25,413 nt of DNA, from assembly GCA_007130585.1 (NCBI GenBank), contig SLSE01000062.1, positions 1 through 25,413 of the forward strand. Direction: 5' to 3'. Below are positions 1-7,149 of the stretch, one piece after another; the first letter of the stretch is position 1, and each line of letters begins with the position of its first letter. The notes below the pieces were generated by a model, which saw nothing but the letters and a program-made list of their open reading frames with translations, had not been told where the DNA came from and searched no databases. The DNA comes from Syntrophomonadaceae bacterium. Lineage in GTDB: Bacteria; Bacillota; Dethiobacteria; DTU022. The translations under genes were made by a program, and so were the position numbers.

Positions 1-1053
1 GGCGACCAAAGCTTTACGGCACGGAAGGGTATTGTGATCGCCACCGGGACAAAGCCGGTAATCCCCCCGATTTCCGGTCTCGGGGATATCGAATACTGGA
101 CTTCAGACGACATCATTACGGCCGAAAGCCTGCCCGAATCAATTGTCATCCTGGGTGGGGGAGCCAACGGCTGCGAACTCGGACAGGTACTGGCCAGGTT
201 CGGAACCAGTGTCACAATAGTTGAGCCGGGCGATCGCCTGCTAAGGGTGGAAGAGCCTGAAGCCTCGGAAATAGTTGAAAAGTCCTTTGCCGAAGACGGC
301 ATTAAAATCCATAAAGGCGCAAAAGCGAGGGCTGTGGAAATGCGGGGCGGTTCAATTGTCGCCCGGTTGGACGGGGGCGATGAACTGACATCTGAACGCC
401 TGGTCCTTGCCACCGGCAGAAGACCGGACTTAGAAAAACTGGGCCTGGATAACGCCGGGCTGGATATTTCTACAGGGTTTATCGAAGTAGACGAGCGGAT
501 GCGGGCAGGCGACGGAATCTGGGCCATGGGCGATGTTACCGGAAAAGCCATGCTTACCCATGTTGCCCTCTACCAGGCGGCAATCATCGCCGCCGATATC
601 CTGGGCCGCGAACACCCTCCGGCCGAATACCACGCCGTGCCCCGTGTTACTTTCACAGATCCCGAGGTTGGCTCTGTCGGCCTGACCGAGTCGGAAGCCA
701 GGGAGTCCGGTGTTAATACTGCTGTTGCAGCAAAGCGGATCGAGGCCACATTCCGGGGCATATTGCATATTACTCAGGGAGGATTTATCAAGCTTGTTGC
801 CGACCGCAAAACGGGCGTCCTGGTCGGGGCAACAACTGCCGGGGCGATGGGCGGGGAAATGCTCGGCCTGCTTACCCTGGCTGTGCACGCCAGGATCCCG
901 GTTTCCAGCCTGCGTTCTATGATCTACGCCTTCCCCACTTTTACCGGGGGAATCGGAGAAGCAGTAGGCGCTTACGGCCGCGGGGTAACAACGGTGCTCG
1001 ATCCGGAGTACAGCGGTCTTAAAGAACTGGACTCACTGCTTGAAGCCCTTTAA
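1..1053 (+). CDS. NAD(P)-dependent FAD disulfide oxidoreductase, 5'-truncated
   Basis: This is the C-terminal 350 residues of a class I pyridine nucleotide-disulfide oxidoreductase (dihydrolipoamide dehydrogenase / mercuric reductase-like family). The frame is open from base 1, so the true start, the first FAD-binding GxGxxG and any redox-active CxxxxC lie outside the window. Visible parts, in order, are ATGTKP near the window start, a Rossmann NAD(P) fold with GGGANGCELG, the ATGRRP motif, the FAD-contacting WAMGDVTG, and the dimerisation domain starting near PRVTFTDPEVGSVG. A Glu at the end of the second Rossmann strand (VTIVEP) suggests NADH rather than NADPH. Near the C terminus the usual HPT...E catalytic pair is replaced by FPTFTGGIGE, so lipoamide dehydrogenase activity is doubtful. 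The GTG at 34 lies inside the fold and is not the real start. The substrate cannot be assigned. Confidence 0.85.
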   Translation, partial: GDQSFTARKGIVIATGTKPVIPPISGLGDIEYWTSDDIITAESLPESIVILGGGANGCELGQVLARFGTSVTIVEPGDRLLRVEEPEASEIVEKSFAEDGIKIHKGAKARAVEMRGGSIVARLDGGDELTSERLVLATGRRPDLEKLGLDNAGLDISTGFIEVDERMRAGDGIWAMGDVTGKAMLTHVALYQAAIIAADILGREHPPAEYHAVPRVTFTDPEVGSVGLTESEARESGVNTAVAAKRIEATFRGILHITQGGFIKLVADRKTGVLVGATTAGAMGGEMLGLLTLAVHARIPVSSLRSMIYAFPTFTGGIGEAVGAYGRGVTTVLDPEYSGLKELDSLLEAL

Positions 1054-1074
1054 CGCATGGCAGCATGCAACAGG

Positions 1075-1106
1075 CGGGGCCGGCTTAATTAAAGCGGCCG
1101 GCCCCG
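1075..1106. terminator. GC-rich hairpin between convergent genes
   Basis: A perfect 10-bp stem (1075-1084 with 1097-1106, core GGGGCCGGC/GCCGGCCCC) encloses a 12-base AT-rich loop. It sits between the stop codons of the oxidoreductase and the 4-hydroxybutyryl-CoA dehydratase, where a shared bidirectional terminator is expected. Neither strand has a strong T-tract after the stem (GGTTAGCATTT on plus), so intrinsic termination is plausible but not certain. Confidence 0.55.
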
Positions 1107-1114
1107 GTTAGCAT

Positions 1115-2569
1115 TTATTCGCGATCCTCTTCTATACCGGCAATAACCCTGGCCAGTTTCTTTTTCTGATCCAGGCCTCCCTGCCGGCGGATCATAATCC
1201 GCTGGGCCTGGGGTGAACCGGCCCCGTGCATAGATTCTGTCCGGTATCCCACCGCGGCTGCCCCCAGGGTCAGGTTTTCGATCAGGCGCAGCATGCGCAG
1301 CCGGTGTTCCGTCGGCACGCCCTCCGCACCCTGCAGGTACTTCTCCAGGTATGGGCCTATCTCGGGATGCCGGAAATCCTGTTCCGACGGCATCGTCACC
1401 ATCAACCCCCCGGCAATATCTTCAGCGAGCCTGGAGATCTCATAGGGGAAGCGGGTTACATTCTGTTTGCAGACGTTGGCCAGCAAAAGATCGATCAGGT
1501 AAGTTCCCGATGCTGTCGCGCACCCCTGGCTGGAGCATGCTATTCCGCAGGAATACAGGGTTTCATTGAGATGGATCATCTCAATGATTTTATCTTTTAT
1601 GTGTGAAGCATTGGAAATTCCGTTATACTCTGCAGCCTGCGCTGCAGCTCCGATCAGAACGTCGCCGACCCCCACCTTGCAGCCGCCGTAGCTCTGGCGG
1701 TGATAGCCGGCAAATCGCTCCACCAGGGCAGCGGTATATTGATGCTCTCCGCACATAAATACCCTTTCCCAGGGAATAAAGACATCTTCAAATATTACCA
1801 GGCATTCATGCCCGCCATAACGGCAGTTTCCGACATCGATTGTTCCCTCTTCAAGCTTACGGGTGTCACATGACTGCCGGCCGTATACATAGATAATTCC
1901 GGCGGTATCTGCCGGGGTGGCAAAGCACACCGAGTAATCCTCATCTTCAGGGCCCATGGCTAACGTGGGCATAACCAGTATTTCATGAGATGAAAGCGCC
2001 CCTGTCTGGTGGGCCTTGGCTCCCCGGATGATTATTCCGTCTTTACGCTTTTCCGACACCCGCAGAAAAAGGTCGGGATCGGCCTGCCGGGAAGGACGCA
2101 GGGAACGGTCACCTTTTGGATCTGTCATCGCTCCGTCTACTACCAGGTCCTCGTTCTGGACCCTCTGCAGAAAGTTACGGAACCGGACGTGGTAGCCGGT
2201 TCCCAGTTCGCGATCCATTTCGTACGTAACACTATCCACTGCGTTAAAGGCGTCCAGCCCGACACAGCGCTGGAAACAGGCCGCTGTTTTCTGTCCCACC
2301 AAACGCTGCATTTTGACCTTGTCGATAAGGTCGCCGGCGCTCTGGTGCAGGTGGGTAAAACGGTTAATTTTTTTCCCGCTCAGGTTGGATTCTGCCGTCA
2401 TAAGTTTTTCATAACGGGGATCTCCGGCCAGCTCATAGGTTTTGGCAACCGCATTTATAGAAGGACGGACCATGGGATGATCTGCCACATTCTCCAGCTG
2501 CTCTCCGAAAAGGTAGGCCCTGTATTTTATGCGCCTGAGCGATTCCAGGTATTGTTCTGCAGTCAACAT
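1115..2569 (-). CDS. abfD: 4-hydroxybutyryl-CoA dehydratase / vinylacetyl-CoA isomerase
   Basis: The enzyme dehydrates 4-hydroxybutyryl-CoA to crotonyl-CoA through a flavin- and [4Fe-4S]-dependent ketyl-radical mechanism. It acts in 4-aminobutyrate/succinate fermentation and in some CO2-fixation cycles. It belongs to the 4-hydroxyphenylacetate 3-monooxygenase structural family. From the chosen start the protein is 484 residues. Cluster ligands match the characterised clostridial enzyme in spacing: C98 and C102 (ACFQRC), H290 and C297 (YHRQSYGGC). The block YRTESMHGAGSPQAQRIM near the C terminus is also typical. I chose ATG at 2569 because GGGAGG lies 9 bases upstream and the protein then begins MLTAEQY, as in known homologues. 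The ATG at 2608 overlaps the likely -10 box. No 4-hydroxybutyrate CoA-transferase or dehydrogenase is next to it in the window. It could be a paralogue acting on a related 4-hydroxyacyl-CoA, but the ligand set favours the named reaction. Confidence 0.93.
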   Translation of the reverse strand: MLTAEQYLESLRRIKYRAYLFGEQLENVADHPMVRPSINAVAKTYELAGDPRYEKLMTAESNLSGKKINRFTHLHQSAGDLIDKVKMQRLVGQKTAACFQRCVGLDAFNAVDSVTYEMDRELGTGYHVRFRNFLQRVQNEDLVVDGAMTDPKGDRSLRPSRQADPDLFLRVSEKRKDGIIIRGAKAHQTGALSSHEILVMPTLAMGPEDEDYSVCFATPADTAGIIYVYGRQSCDTRKLEEGTIDVGNCRYGGHECLVIFEDVFIPWERVFMCGEHQYTAALVERFAGYHRQSYGGCKVGVGDVLIGAAAQAAEYNGISNASHIKDKIIEMIHLNETLYSCGIACSSQGCATASGTYLIDLLLANVCKQNVTRFPYEISRLAEDIAGGLMVTMPSEQDFRHPEIGPYLEKYLQGAEGVPTEHRLRMLRLIENLTLGAAAVGYRTESMHGAGSPQAQRIMIRRQGGLDQKKKLARVIAGIEEDRE

Positions 2570-2607
2570 GTCAGGTTTCCTCCCGGCAATTTCCCGGGGA
2601 CTTGTCA

Positions 2608-2636
2608 TTTATCCCCGGCAATAGTAGAATTGTCAA
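2608..2636 (-). promoter_or_regulatory. Sigma-A-type promoter for abfD
   Basis: On the minus strand a perfect -35 TTGACA (2631-2636) is separated by 17 bases from GATAAA (2608-2613, 4/6 match to the -10 consensus). Transcription would begin near 2601, giving a roughly 30-base leader that contains the GGGAGG ribosome binding site for the ATG at 2569. Placement is by eye. Confidence 0.5.
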
Positions 2637-2639
2637 TGG

Positions 2640-2669
2640 TTGTCTTTTTATATTTTACCCTATTATAAC
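2640..2669 (+). promoter_or_regulatory. Possible promoter for the serine hydrolase
   Basis: TTGTCT (2640-2645) and TATAAC (2664-2669) are 18 bases apart on the plus strand, within the divergent intergenic region. Transcription would start near 2676, upstream of the TTG start at 2772. The -10 matches 5/6 positions and the -35 matches 4/6. This is a by-eye call. Confidence 0.35.
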
Positions 2670-2771
2670 CTACCGGCGGGCAAAAGTTATCATAAAATCA
2701 ACCATCTACTGCCGGGATGGGGACGGGCAGGTTTCCCGGGGCAGTTTTTTATAAAGCGAGGTATCCGGAAA

Positions 2772-4271
2772 TTGAAGCTGATCTTGATTGTATTAGCTGT
2801 GCTTTTGCTGGCAGCCGGGACCGGCCCGGCTACTCCGGCCAGCTCCGCGGGGTTCGGCTCTCCTGATATTGAAGCAATCGATTCTTACGTGGAGCGCGAA
2901 ATGCGCATTTCGCGCATTCCCGGCCTGGCGCTCGGCATCATTAAAGACGGCAATATTGTTTACCTGCAGGGTTACGGCCAGGCAGATCGCGAGAGGACGG
3001 TCACGCCTCAAACCCCTTTTACAATTGGTTCGCTGAGCAAATCTTTTACGGCAGTGGCTGCAATGCAGCTGGTTGAGGAGGGGCTCCTGGATCTTGATAG
3101 CCCGGTCAACAGCTACCTGCGCTGGTTTACCATGCAGGGCGAATATGACGCCGCAGAAATAACGGTGCGCCACCTTTTGGTCCAGACCAGCGGCATCCCC
3201 ACCATGGCAGGAGTGCAGGCGATCACCGAAAAGGATCCCGGCTCCCTGGAGCAGGAGGTAAAAGCGCTGGGCGAAGAAAGACTCGCCCACCCCCCGGGAG
3301 AAGCTTTTCTCTACTCGAACGCCAATTACCAGATCCTGGGACTTATTATCGATACATTAACAGAAAACGGCTATTCCGGGCATATTCGAAACGAAATATT
3401 TGAACCGCTTCAAATGAACCGCAGTTTTCTTTCAGTCGAAGAAGGTAACGCGGCGGGCATGGCTGCGGGGCATATCAGGAAGCTTGGTTTTTCCGTTCCC
3501 TCCGATGTAATGTATCTTGAGAACTCCCTGGCCGCCGGGTTCATCATTTCCAGCGCTGAAGACATGTGCCGTTACCTGCTGATGCACATGGGCGGCGGCA
3601 GTTACGGGGACACTGTTCTGCTATCTGAAAAAAGCGCCGCTGAACTGCACCGTCCCGGCAGCGTGCCGGACGGGCCCGGCGATTATGCCATGGGATGGCT
3701 GGTGCAAAATTCGGGCGATGATACTATTATACTCCACGATGGCTCTACCCAGGGCTTTAATGCCGCCATGGCTTTTTCGCCTGCAGAACAATGGGGCGTG
3801 GTGGTCCTGACCAACGCCAGCGGGATGATCGAACTGCCGGCCGGCCCGATTTCACTGGGCATCGCAGAGTTCTTAAGGGGAAACGAACCGGGTGGAAACT
3901 CCCGCCTGCCGGTCCTAATTTATCTGGTTGTTCTCTTCTTCATCCCGGTCATGATCGTCCTGGCAGCAATTTCGGCTGTCAGGTTGCCGGCCAGGTGGGG
4001 CAGGAAAATAAAGGAAACCAGGCCTTCCGGATTTTTTGCTGTTGCAGGACGGGTAGTTTTCCCGGTCCTGATGGAGCTTTCCGTGCCTTTCCTGGTCTTT
4101 ATACTTATTCCCGGGGGAGCGGGTTTCCCCGTTTGGAATCTCCTGGCCCTTTTCCATCCCGACCTGGTCTACGGACTCTTTATTCTGGCCGCCCTGCTGC
4201 TGGTTAAAGCGCTGCTGCGCATTTACTTATATCTTAAGCTCAATTTCCTGACCGAACCGCCGGCCGGCTGA
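2772..4271 (+). CDS. Secreted/membrane beta-lactamase-fold serine hydrolase
   Basis: A class C beta-lactamase / PBP4*-like serine hydrolase of 499 residues. The class C/esterase active-site set is visible: SLSK (SxxK, within TIGSLSKSFTA) and YSN (within LYSNANYQ). A conserved HDGST stands in for the KTG box. The N terminus begins KLILIVLAVLLLAAG, a hydrophobic export signal or anchor. After the catalytic domain the last 130 residues form about three to four membrane segments (starting around LPVLIYLVVLFFIPV, then PVLMELSVPFLVFIL and LVYGLFILAALLLV). The catalytic domain is therefore probably extracytoplasmic and membrane-tethered. TTG at 2772 is chosen because GAGGT at 2758-2762 gives 9-base spacing and the signal sequence then starts immediately. 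The longer frame from 2640 would run through the promoter. Substrate is unknown: a peptidoglycan stem peptide, D-amino acid peptide or ester are all possible. Resistance activity should not be assumed. Confidence 0.85.
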   Translation: MKLILIVLAVLLLAAGTGPATPASSAGFGSPDIEAIDSYVEREMRISRIPGLALGIIKDGNIVYLQGYGQADRERTVTPQTPFTIGSLSKSFTAVAAMQLVEEGLLDLDSPVNSYLRWFTMQGEYDAAEITVRHLLVQTSGIPTMAGVQAITEKDPGSLEQEVKALGEERLAHPPGEAFLYSNANYQILGLIIDTLTENGYSGHIRNEIFEPLQMNRSFLSVEEGNAAGMAAGHIRKLGFSVPSDVMYLENSLAAGFIISSAEDMCRYLLMHMGGGSYGDTVLLSEKSAAELHRPGSVPDGPGDYAMGWLVQNSGDDTIILHDGSTQGFNAAMAFSPAEQWGVVVLTNASGMIELPAGPISLGIAEFLRGNEPGGNSRLPVLIYLVVLFFIPVMIVLAAISAVRLPARWGRKIKETRPSGFFAVAGRVVFPVLMELSVPFLVFILIPGGAGFPVWNLLALFHPDLVYGLFILAALLLVKALLRIYLYLKLNFLTEPPAG

Positions 4272-4273
4272 AA

Positions 4274-5668
4274 CTAAAATTCACATGAATTTACCGTCCG
4301 GGGGAAGGGAATGACATCCCTGATGTTGTTGACCCCTGATAAATACATAATGGCCCTTTCAAAGCCAAGGCCGAAGCCGGCGTGTTTTACCCCGCCGTAT
4401 TTGCGCAGGTCCAGGTACCATTTAAGATCTTCCGGATGGATATTGAAATCAGCCATTCTTCTAACCAGGACTTCCCGCCTTTCCTCCCTCTGGCTGCCCC
4501 CGATGATTTCCCCCACTCCGGGAACCAGCAGGTCCATGGCTGCAACGGTTTTTTGGTCATCGTTGACACGCATGTAAAAGGCTTTGATCTCCCCGGGGTA
4601 ATCGGTGACAAAAACCGGCTTGTGAAATATTTTTTCCGTCAGGCAGCGCTCGTGCTCCGTCTGAAGATCTTTGCCCCACCCGACCGGGTATTCAAATTTC
4701 TCTTTCGATTTTTGCAGCGCTTCGACAGCCTCGGTATAGGTGATGCGGACAAACTCGGCACTTACTATGCCCTGCAGCCTTTCCAGGAGCCCTTTGTCGA
4801 CAAACTGGTTAAAAAAGGCCATCTCAACTTCAGCTTTATCCAGGAGGTATGTAATCAGGTACTTGATCATTTCCTCGGCAAGATCCATGTTGTCCTGCAG
4901 GTCGGCAAAAGCGATTTCCGGCTCGATCATCCAGAATTCCGCCGCATGCCTAGGGGTATTGGAATTTTCAGCCCTGAAGGTGGGTCCGAAAGTATAAACA
5001 TCTTTAAAGGCCAGGGCAAATGCTTCCGCTTCCAGCTGGCCGCTTACGGTAAGGTTTGTTTTTTTGCCGAAGAAATCTTCACTGTAATCTATATTACCGT
5101 CTTCGGTCAGGGGCGGATTTTTGGGATCAAGGGTTGTAACCCTGAAAATCTCACCGGCGCCCTCGGCATCATTAGCGGTTATAATCGGCGCGTGCAGGCA
5201 GACGAACCCTTTTTCCTGGAAGAACTGGTGAACGGCAAAAGCAAGCAGCGACCTGACCCTGAACAGCGCCGTGAAGAGGTTGGTCCGCGGACGCAGGTGG
5301 GCCACCTCTCTTAAGAATTCCCGGCTGTGTCTTTTGGGCTGGATCGGGTAATCTTCCGGCGAATCGCCTTCGAGAATAACTTCAGCTGCTTTTATTTCAA
5401 AGGGCTGCCTGGCCTGGGGAGTCAGCGCCAGGCGGCCGCTTACCGTCACCGCGGAGCCCACGCCAAGCCTGGCAACCTGGCTGTAGTTGGTTAAATGTTC
5501 TTTTTCGTAAACGACCTGGAGCGTGTTAAAATGGGATCCGTCACTGAGGGCAATGAAACCGAACTCTTTCTGGTCGCGGTTATTCCTGATCCACCCGCTT
5601 ACAGTTACCGGATGATCCGCATACTCTTCAGCATTTTCAACAAGTTGTCTTACAGTTATTTTTTCCAT
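4274..5668 (-). CDS. asnS: Asparaginyl-tRNA synthetase
   Basis: A cytoplasmic class IIb aminoacyl-tRNA synthetase charging tRNA-Asn with asparagine, 464 residues, the normal length. It has an N-terminal OB-fold anticodon-binding domain (VTVSGWIRNNRDQKEFGF, with the strand ending LQVVYE). The catalytic core follows, with motif 2 (FRAENSNTPRHAAEF, where Asn/Thr distinguish AsnRS from AspRS) and motif 3 (GFGLGFERAIMYL). The C terminus is PFPRTVNSCEF, close to the family's PFPRTPG ending. The ATG at 5668 is preferred over 5674, because AAGGGGG directly abuts the upstream ATG but stands 6 bases before the second. The stop codon is 2 bases from the stop of the convergent serine hydrolase, leaving no separate terminator. 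Confidence 0.96.
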   Translation of the reverse strand: MEKITVRQLVENAEEYADHPVTVSGWIRNNRDQKEFGFIALSDGSHFNTLQVVYEKEHLTNYSQVARLGVGSAVTVSGRLALTPQARQPFEIKAAEVILEGDSPEDYPIQPKRHSREFLREVAHLRPRTNLFTALFRVRSLLAFAVHQFFQEKGFVCLHAPIITANDAEGAGEIFRVTTLDPKNPPLTEDGNIDYSEDFFGKKTNLTVSGQLEAEAFALAFKDVYTFGPTFRAENSNTPRHAAEFWMIEPEIAFADLQDNMDLAEEMIKYLITYLLDKAEVEMAFFNQFVDKGLLERLQGIVSAEFVRITYTEAVEALQKSKEKFEYPVGWGKDLQTEHERCLTEKIFHKPVFVTDYPGEIKAFYMRVNDDQKTVAAMDLLVPGVGEIIGGSQREERREVLVRRMADFNIHPEDLKWYLDLRKYGGVKHAGFGLGFERAIMYLSGVNNIRDVIPFPRTVNSCEF

Positions 5669-5694
5669 CCCCATCCCCCTTACTCTTTTGTTAT

Positions 5695-5723
5695 AGTATA
5701 CCTAAAAGCCCGGCGCCTGAAAA
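5695..5723 (-). promoter_or_regulatory. Promoter for asnS
   Basis: On the minus strand TTTTCA (5718-5723), 17 bases, then TATACT (5695-5700). The -10 matches 5/6 positions. Transcription would begin near 5688, leaving a leader just long enough for the AAGGGGG ribosome binding site. No T-box-like leader is possible in so short a space. Confidence 0.5.
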
Positions 5724-5986
5724 GAAAAGCAAACTGATGCTGAAAAAACTCAGGCGGCTTTATGCCGGTTCTTTCGCCTTTTCTGCCCGGAACCGGGTCA
5801 ATTTTCTTCAAAACAGGCTCGCCTTTCTATTTGCCGGGCAGTTATTTTCTTTTTAAGAGCACACTGCACCCCGGGATGCCTGCTCAATTTCTTCATTCTG
5901 CCGGCACAAGGGATATTAAGGCAGAAAAGCGAATTATACTTTTAGCGTAAAAATACGGGAGAACGATTTAATGAAAGGGTGATCTA
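5724..5986. other. Divergent intergenic region, no gene supported
   Basis: This is the stretch between the asnS promoter and the M29 aminopeptidase start. It holds a 62-codon open frame (5762-5950) with no ribosome binding site and low-complexity composition, which I do not accept as a gene. A 7-bp hairpin (5765-5771 with 5790-5796, CCGGTTC/GAACCGG) is present. TATACT at 5935-5940 could be the -10 box for the aminopeptidase, but no convincing -35 precedes it. Confidence 0.4.
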
Positions 5987-7057
5987 GTGCGCGATCCACG
6001 AATTGAAGAACTGGCGGATATTATTCTGGACCATTCTGCCCGGGTAGAACCGGGAGAAACGGTGTTAATCGCTTCCACGGAACTTGGCCGCCCCCTGGTG
6101 GAATCACTGTTCCGGAAAGTCCTGGAAAGGGACGCATTTCCCCTGCTGAAAATTACTTTTTCCGACCTCCAGCCGCTATACTATAAAACTGCCAGCGAAA
6201 AGCAGCTGGATACCCTGCTGGAAATTGAAGAACTCACTTACAAGAAGGCCCAGGTCCTGGTCAATGTCAGGGCACCGGGGAACATGAAAGAGCTTTCCGG
6301 GATAGAACCTTCCCGGATGACCAGGCGGATGAAGGCCATCCAGCCAATCCAGGAATGGGTTATTTCCGGCAACATGCGCTGGGTGCTGTGCAACTACCCC
6401 ACCCCGGCCCTGGCCCAGGAAGCGGAAATGTCCCTGGACGAATATGAAGACTTTGTTTTTGGCGCCACAAACATTGACTGGAGCGAGCAATCCAGGTTCC
6501 TGCAAAAAATTAAGGACGCTTTTGACCAGGGTGAGGAAGTTCGCCTGCTGGGAGAAAACACGGACCTGAAATTTAACCTTTCAGGACGGTCCGGCACAAA
6601 GTGCGACGGGGAACACAACATGCCTGACGGGGAAGTATTTTATGCCCCGGTGGATGATTCAGCACAGGGATTTATCACTTATGACTTTCCTGCCATTTAC
6701 CAGGGCCGCGAAGTTAACAACGTTTTCCTGGAATTCGAAAAAGGTGAAGTTGTCAGGGCAAAGGCCGACAAGAACGCCGATCTGCTGGAAAGCGTCCTGG
6801 AAACAGACGCCGGCGCGCGCCGCCTGGGCGAGTTTGGCATCGGTGCCAATTACGGGATTACCAGGTTCTCCAAGGACATCTTATTTGACGAGAAGATCGG
6901 GGGCACAATCCACCTGGCCCTGGGCCGCGCTTACCCCGCGGGGGGTGGTAAAAACGAGTCCGCAATCCACTGGGACATGGTCAAAGATCTTCGCCGGGGC
7001 GGCAAAATCTACCTGGACGGCAAGCTGGTGCAGGAAAACGGGGAATTCAGGCTGTAA
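5987..7057 (+). CDS. M29-family metallo-aminopeptidase
   Basis: A cytoplasmic aminopeptidase of the AmpS/PepS/Aminopeptidase T family (MEROPS M29), 356 residues. It removes N-terminal residues from peptides using a co-catalytic dinuclear metal site. All five expected metal ligands are visible: E216 (PDGEVF), E282 (LGEFGIG), H309 (GTIHLALG), and H328 and D330 (SAIHWDMV). There is no signal peptide. The GTG start at 5987 is supported by AAAGGGTGA just upstream (5974-5982). The gene stands alone between asnS (divergent) and the GPH symporter (convergent), and the large inverted repeat begins 12 bases after its stop codon. It is slightly shorter than most family members but complete in the catalytic region. 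Confidence 0.93.
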   Translation: MRDPRIEELADIILDHSARVEPGETVLIASTELGRPLVESLFRKVLERDAFPLLKITFSDLQPLYYKTASEKQLDTLLEIEELTYKKAQVLVNVRAPGNMKELSGIEPSRMTRRMKAIQPIQEWVISGNMRWVLCNYPTPALAQEAEMSLDEYEDFVFGATNIDWSEQSRFLQKIKDAFDQGEEVRLLGENTDLKFNLSGRSGTKCDGEHNMPDGEVFYAPVDDSAQGFITYDFPAIYQGREVNNVFLEFEKGEVVRAKADKNADLLESVLETDAGARRLGEFGIGANYGITRFSKDILFDEKIGGTIHLALGRAYPAGGGKNESAIHWDMVKDLRRGGKIYLDGKLVQENGEFRL

Positions 7058-7069
7058 AGCGGAAACAAT

Positions 7070-7149
7070 CCCGTAGCAGGGGGACGGAGTTCCTGCTACA
7101 CGCCTGCTTTTTCCTTTGTGTAGCAGGAACTCCGTCCCCCTGCTACGGG
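7070..7149. repeat. Perfect 32-bp inverted repeat, REP/BIME-like element
   Basis: The arms 7070-7101 and 7118-7149 are exact reverse complements around a 16-base T-rich loop. Each arm is itself an imperfect palindrome: GTAGCAGG ... CCTGCTAC around a GGGACGGAGTT centre. The structure is thus two inverted copies of a short hairpin unit, as in REP doublets (BIMEs) or a tiny non-autonomous IS200/RAYT-type element. The right arm overlaps the end of the convergent symporter gene and contributes its TAG stop (7143-7145). On the plus strand the element is followed by six T residues (7154-7159), so it may also terminate the aminopeptidase transcript. No transposase is in the window. Confidence 0.85.

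Noticed and set aside
2640..2771. 44-residue N-terminal extension of the serine hydrolase
   Set aside because: A TTG start with GAGGT at good spacing and an immediate signal peptide is at 2772, and the extension contains the likely promoter.
5762..5950. 62-codon open frame upstream of the aminopeptidase
   Set aside because: No ribosome binding site, no recognisable fold, and it lies in a promoter-containing intergenic region.
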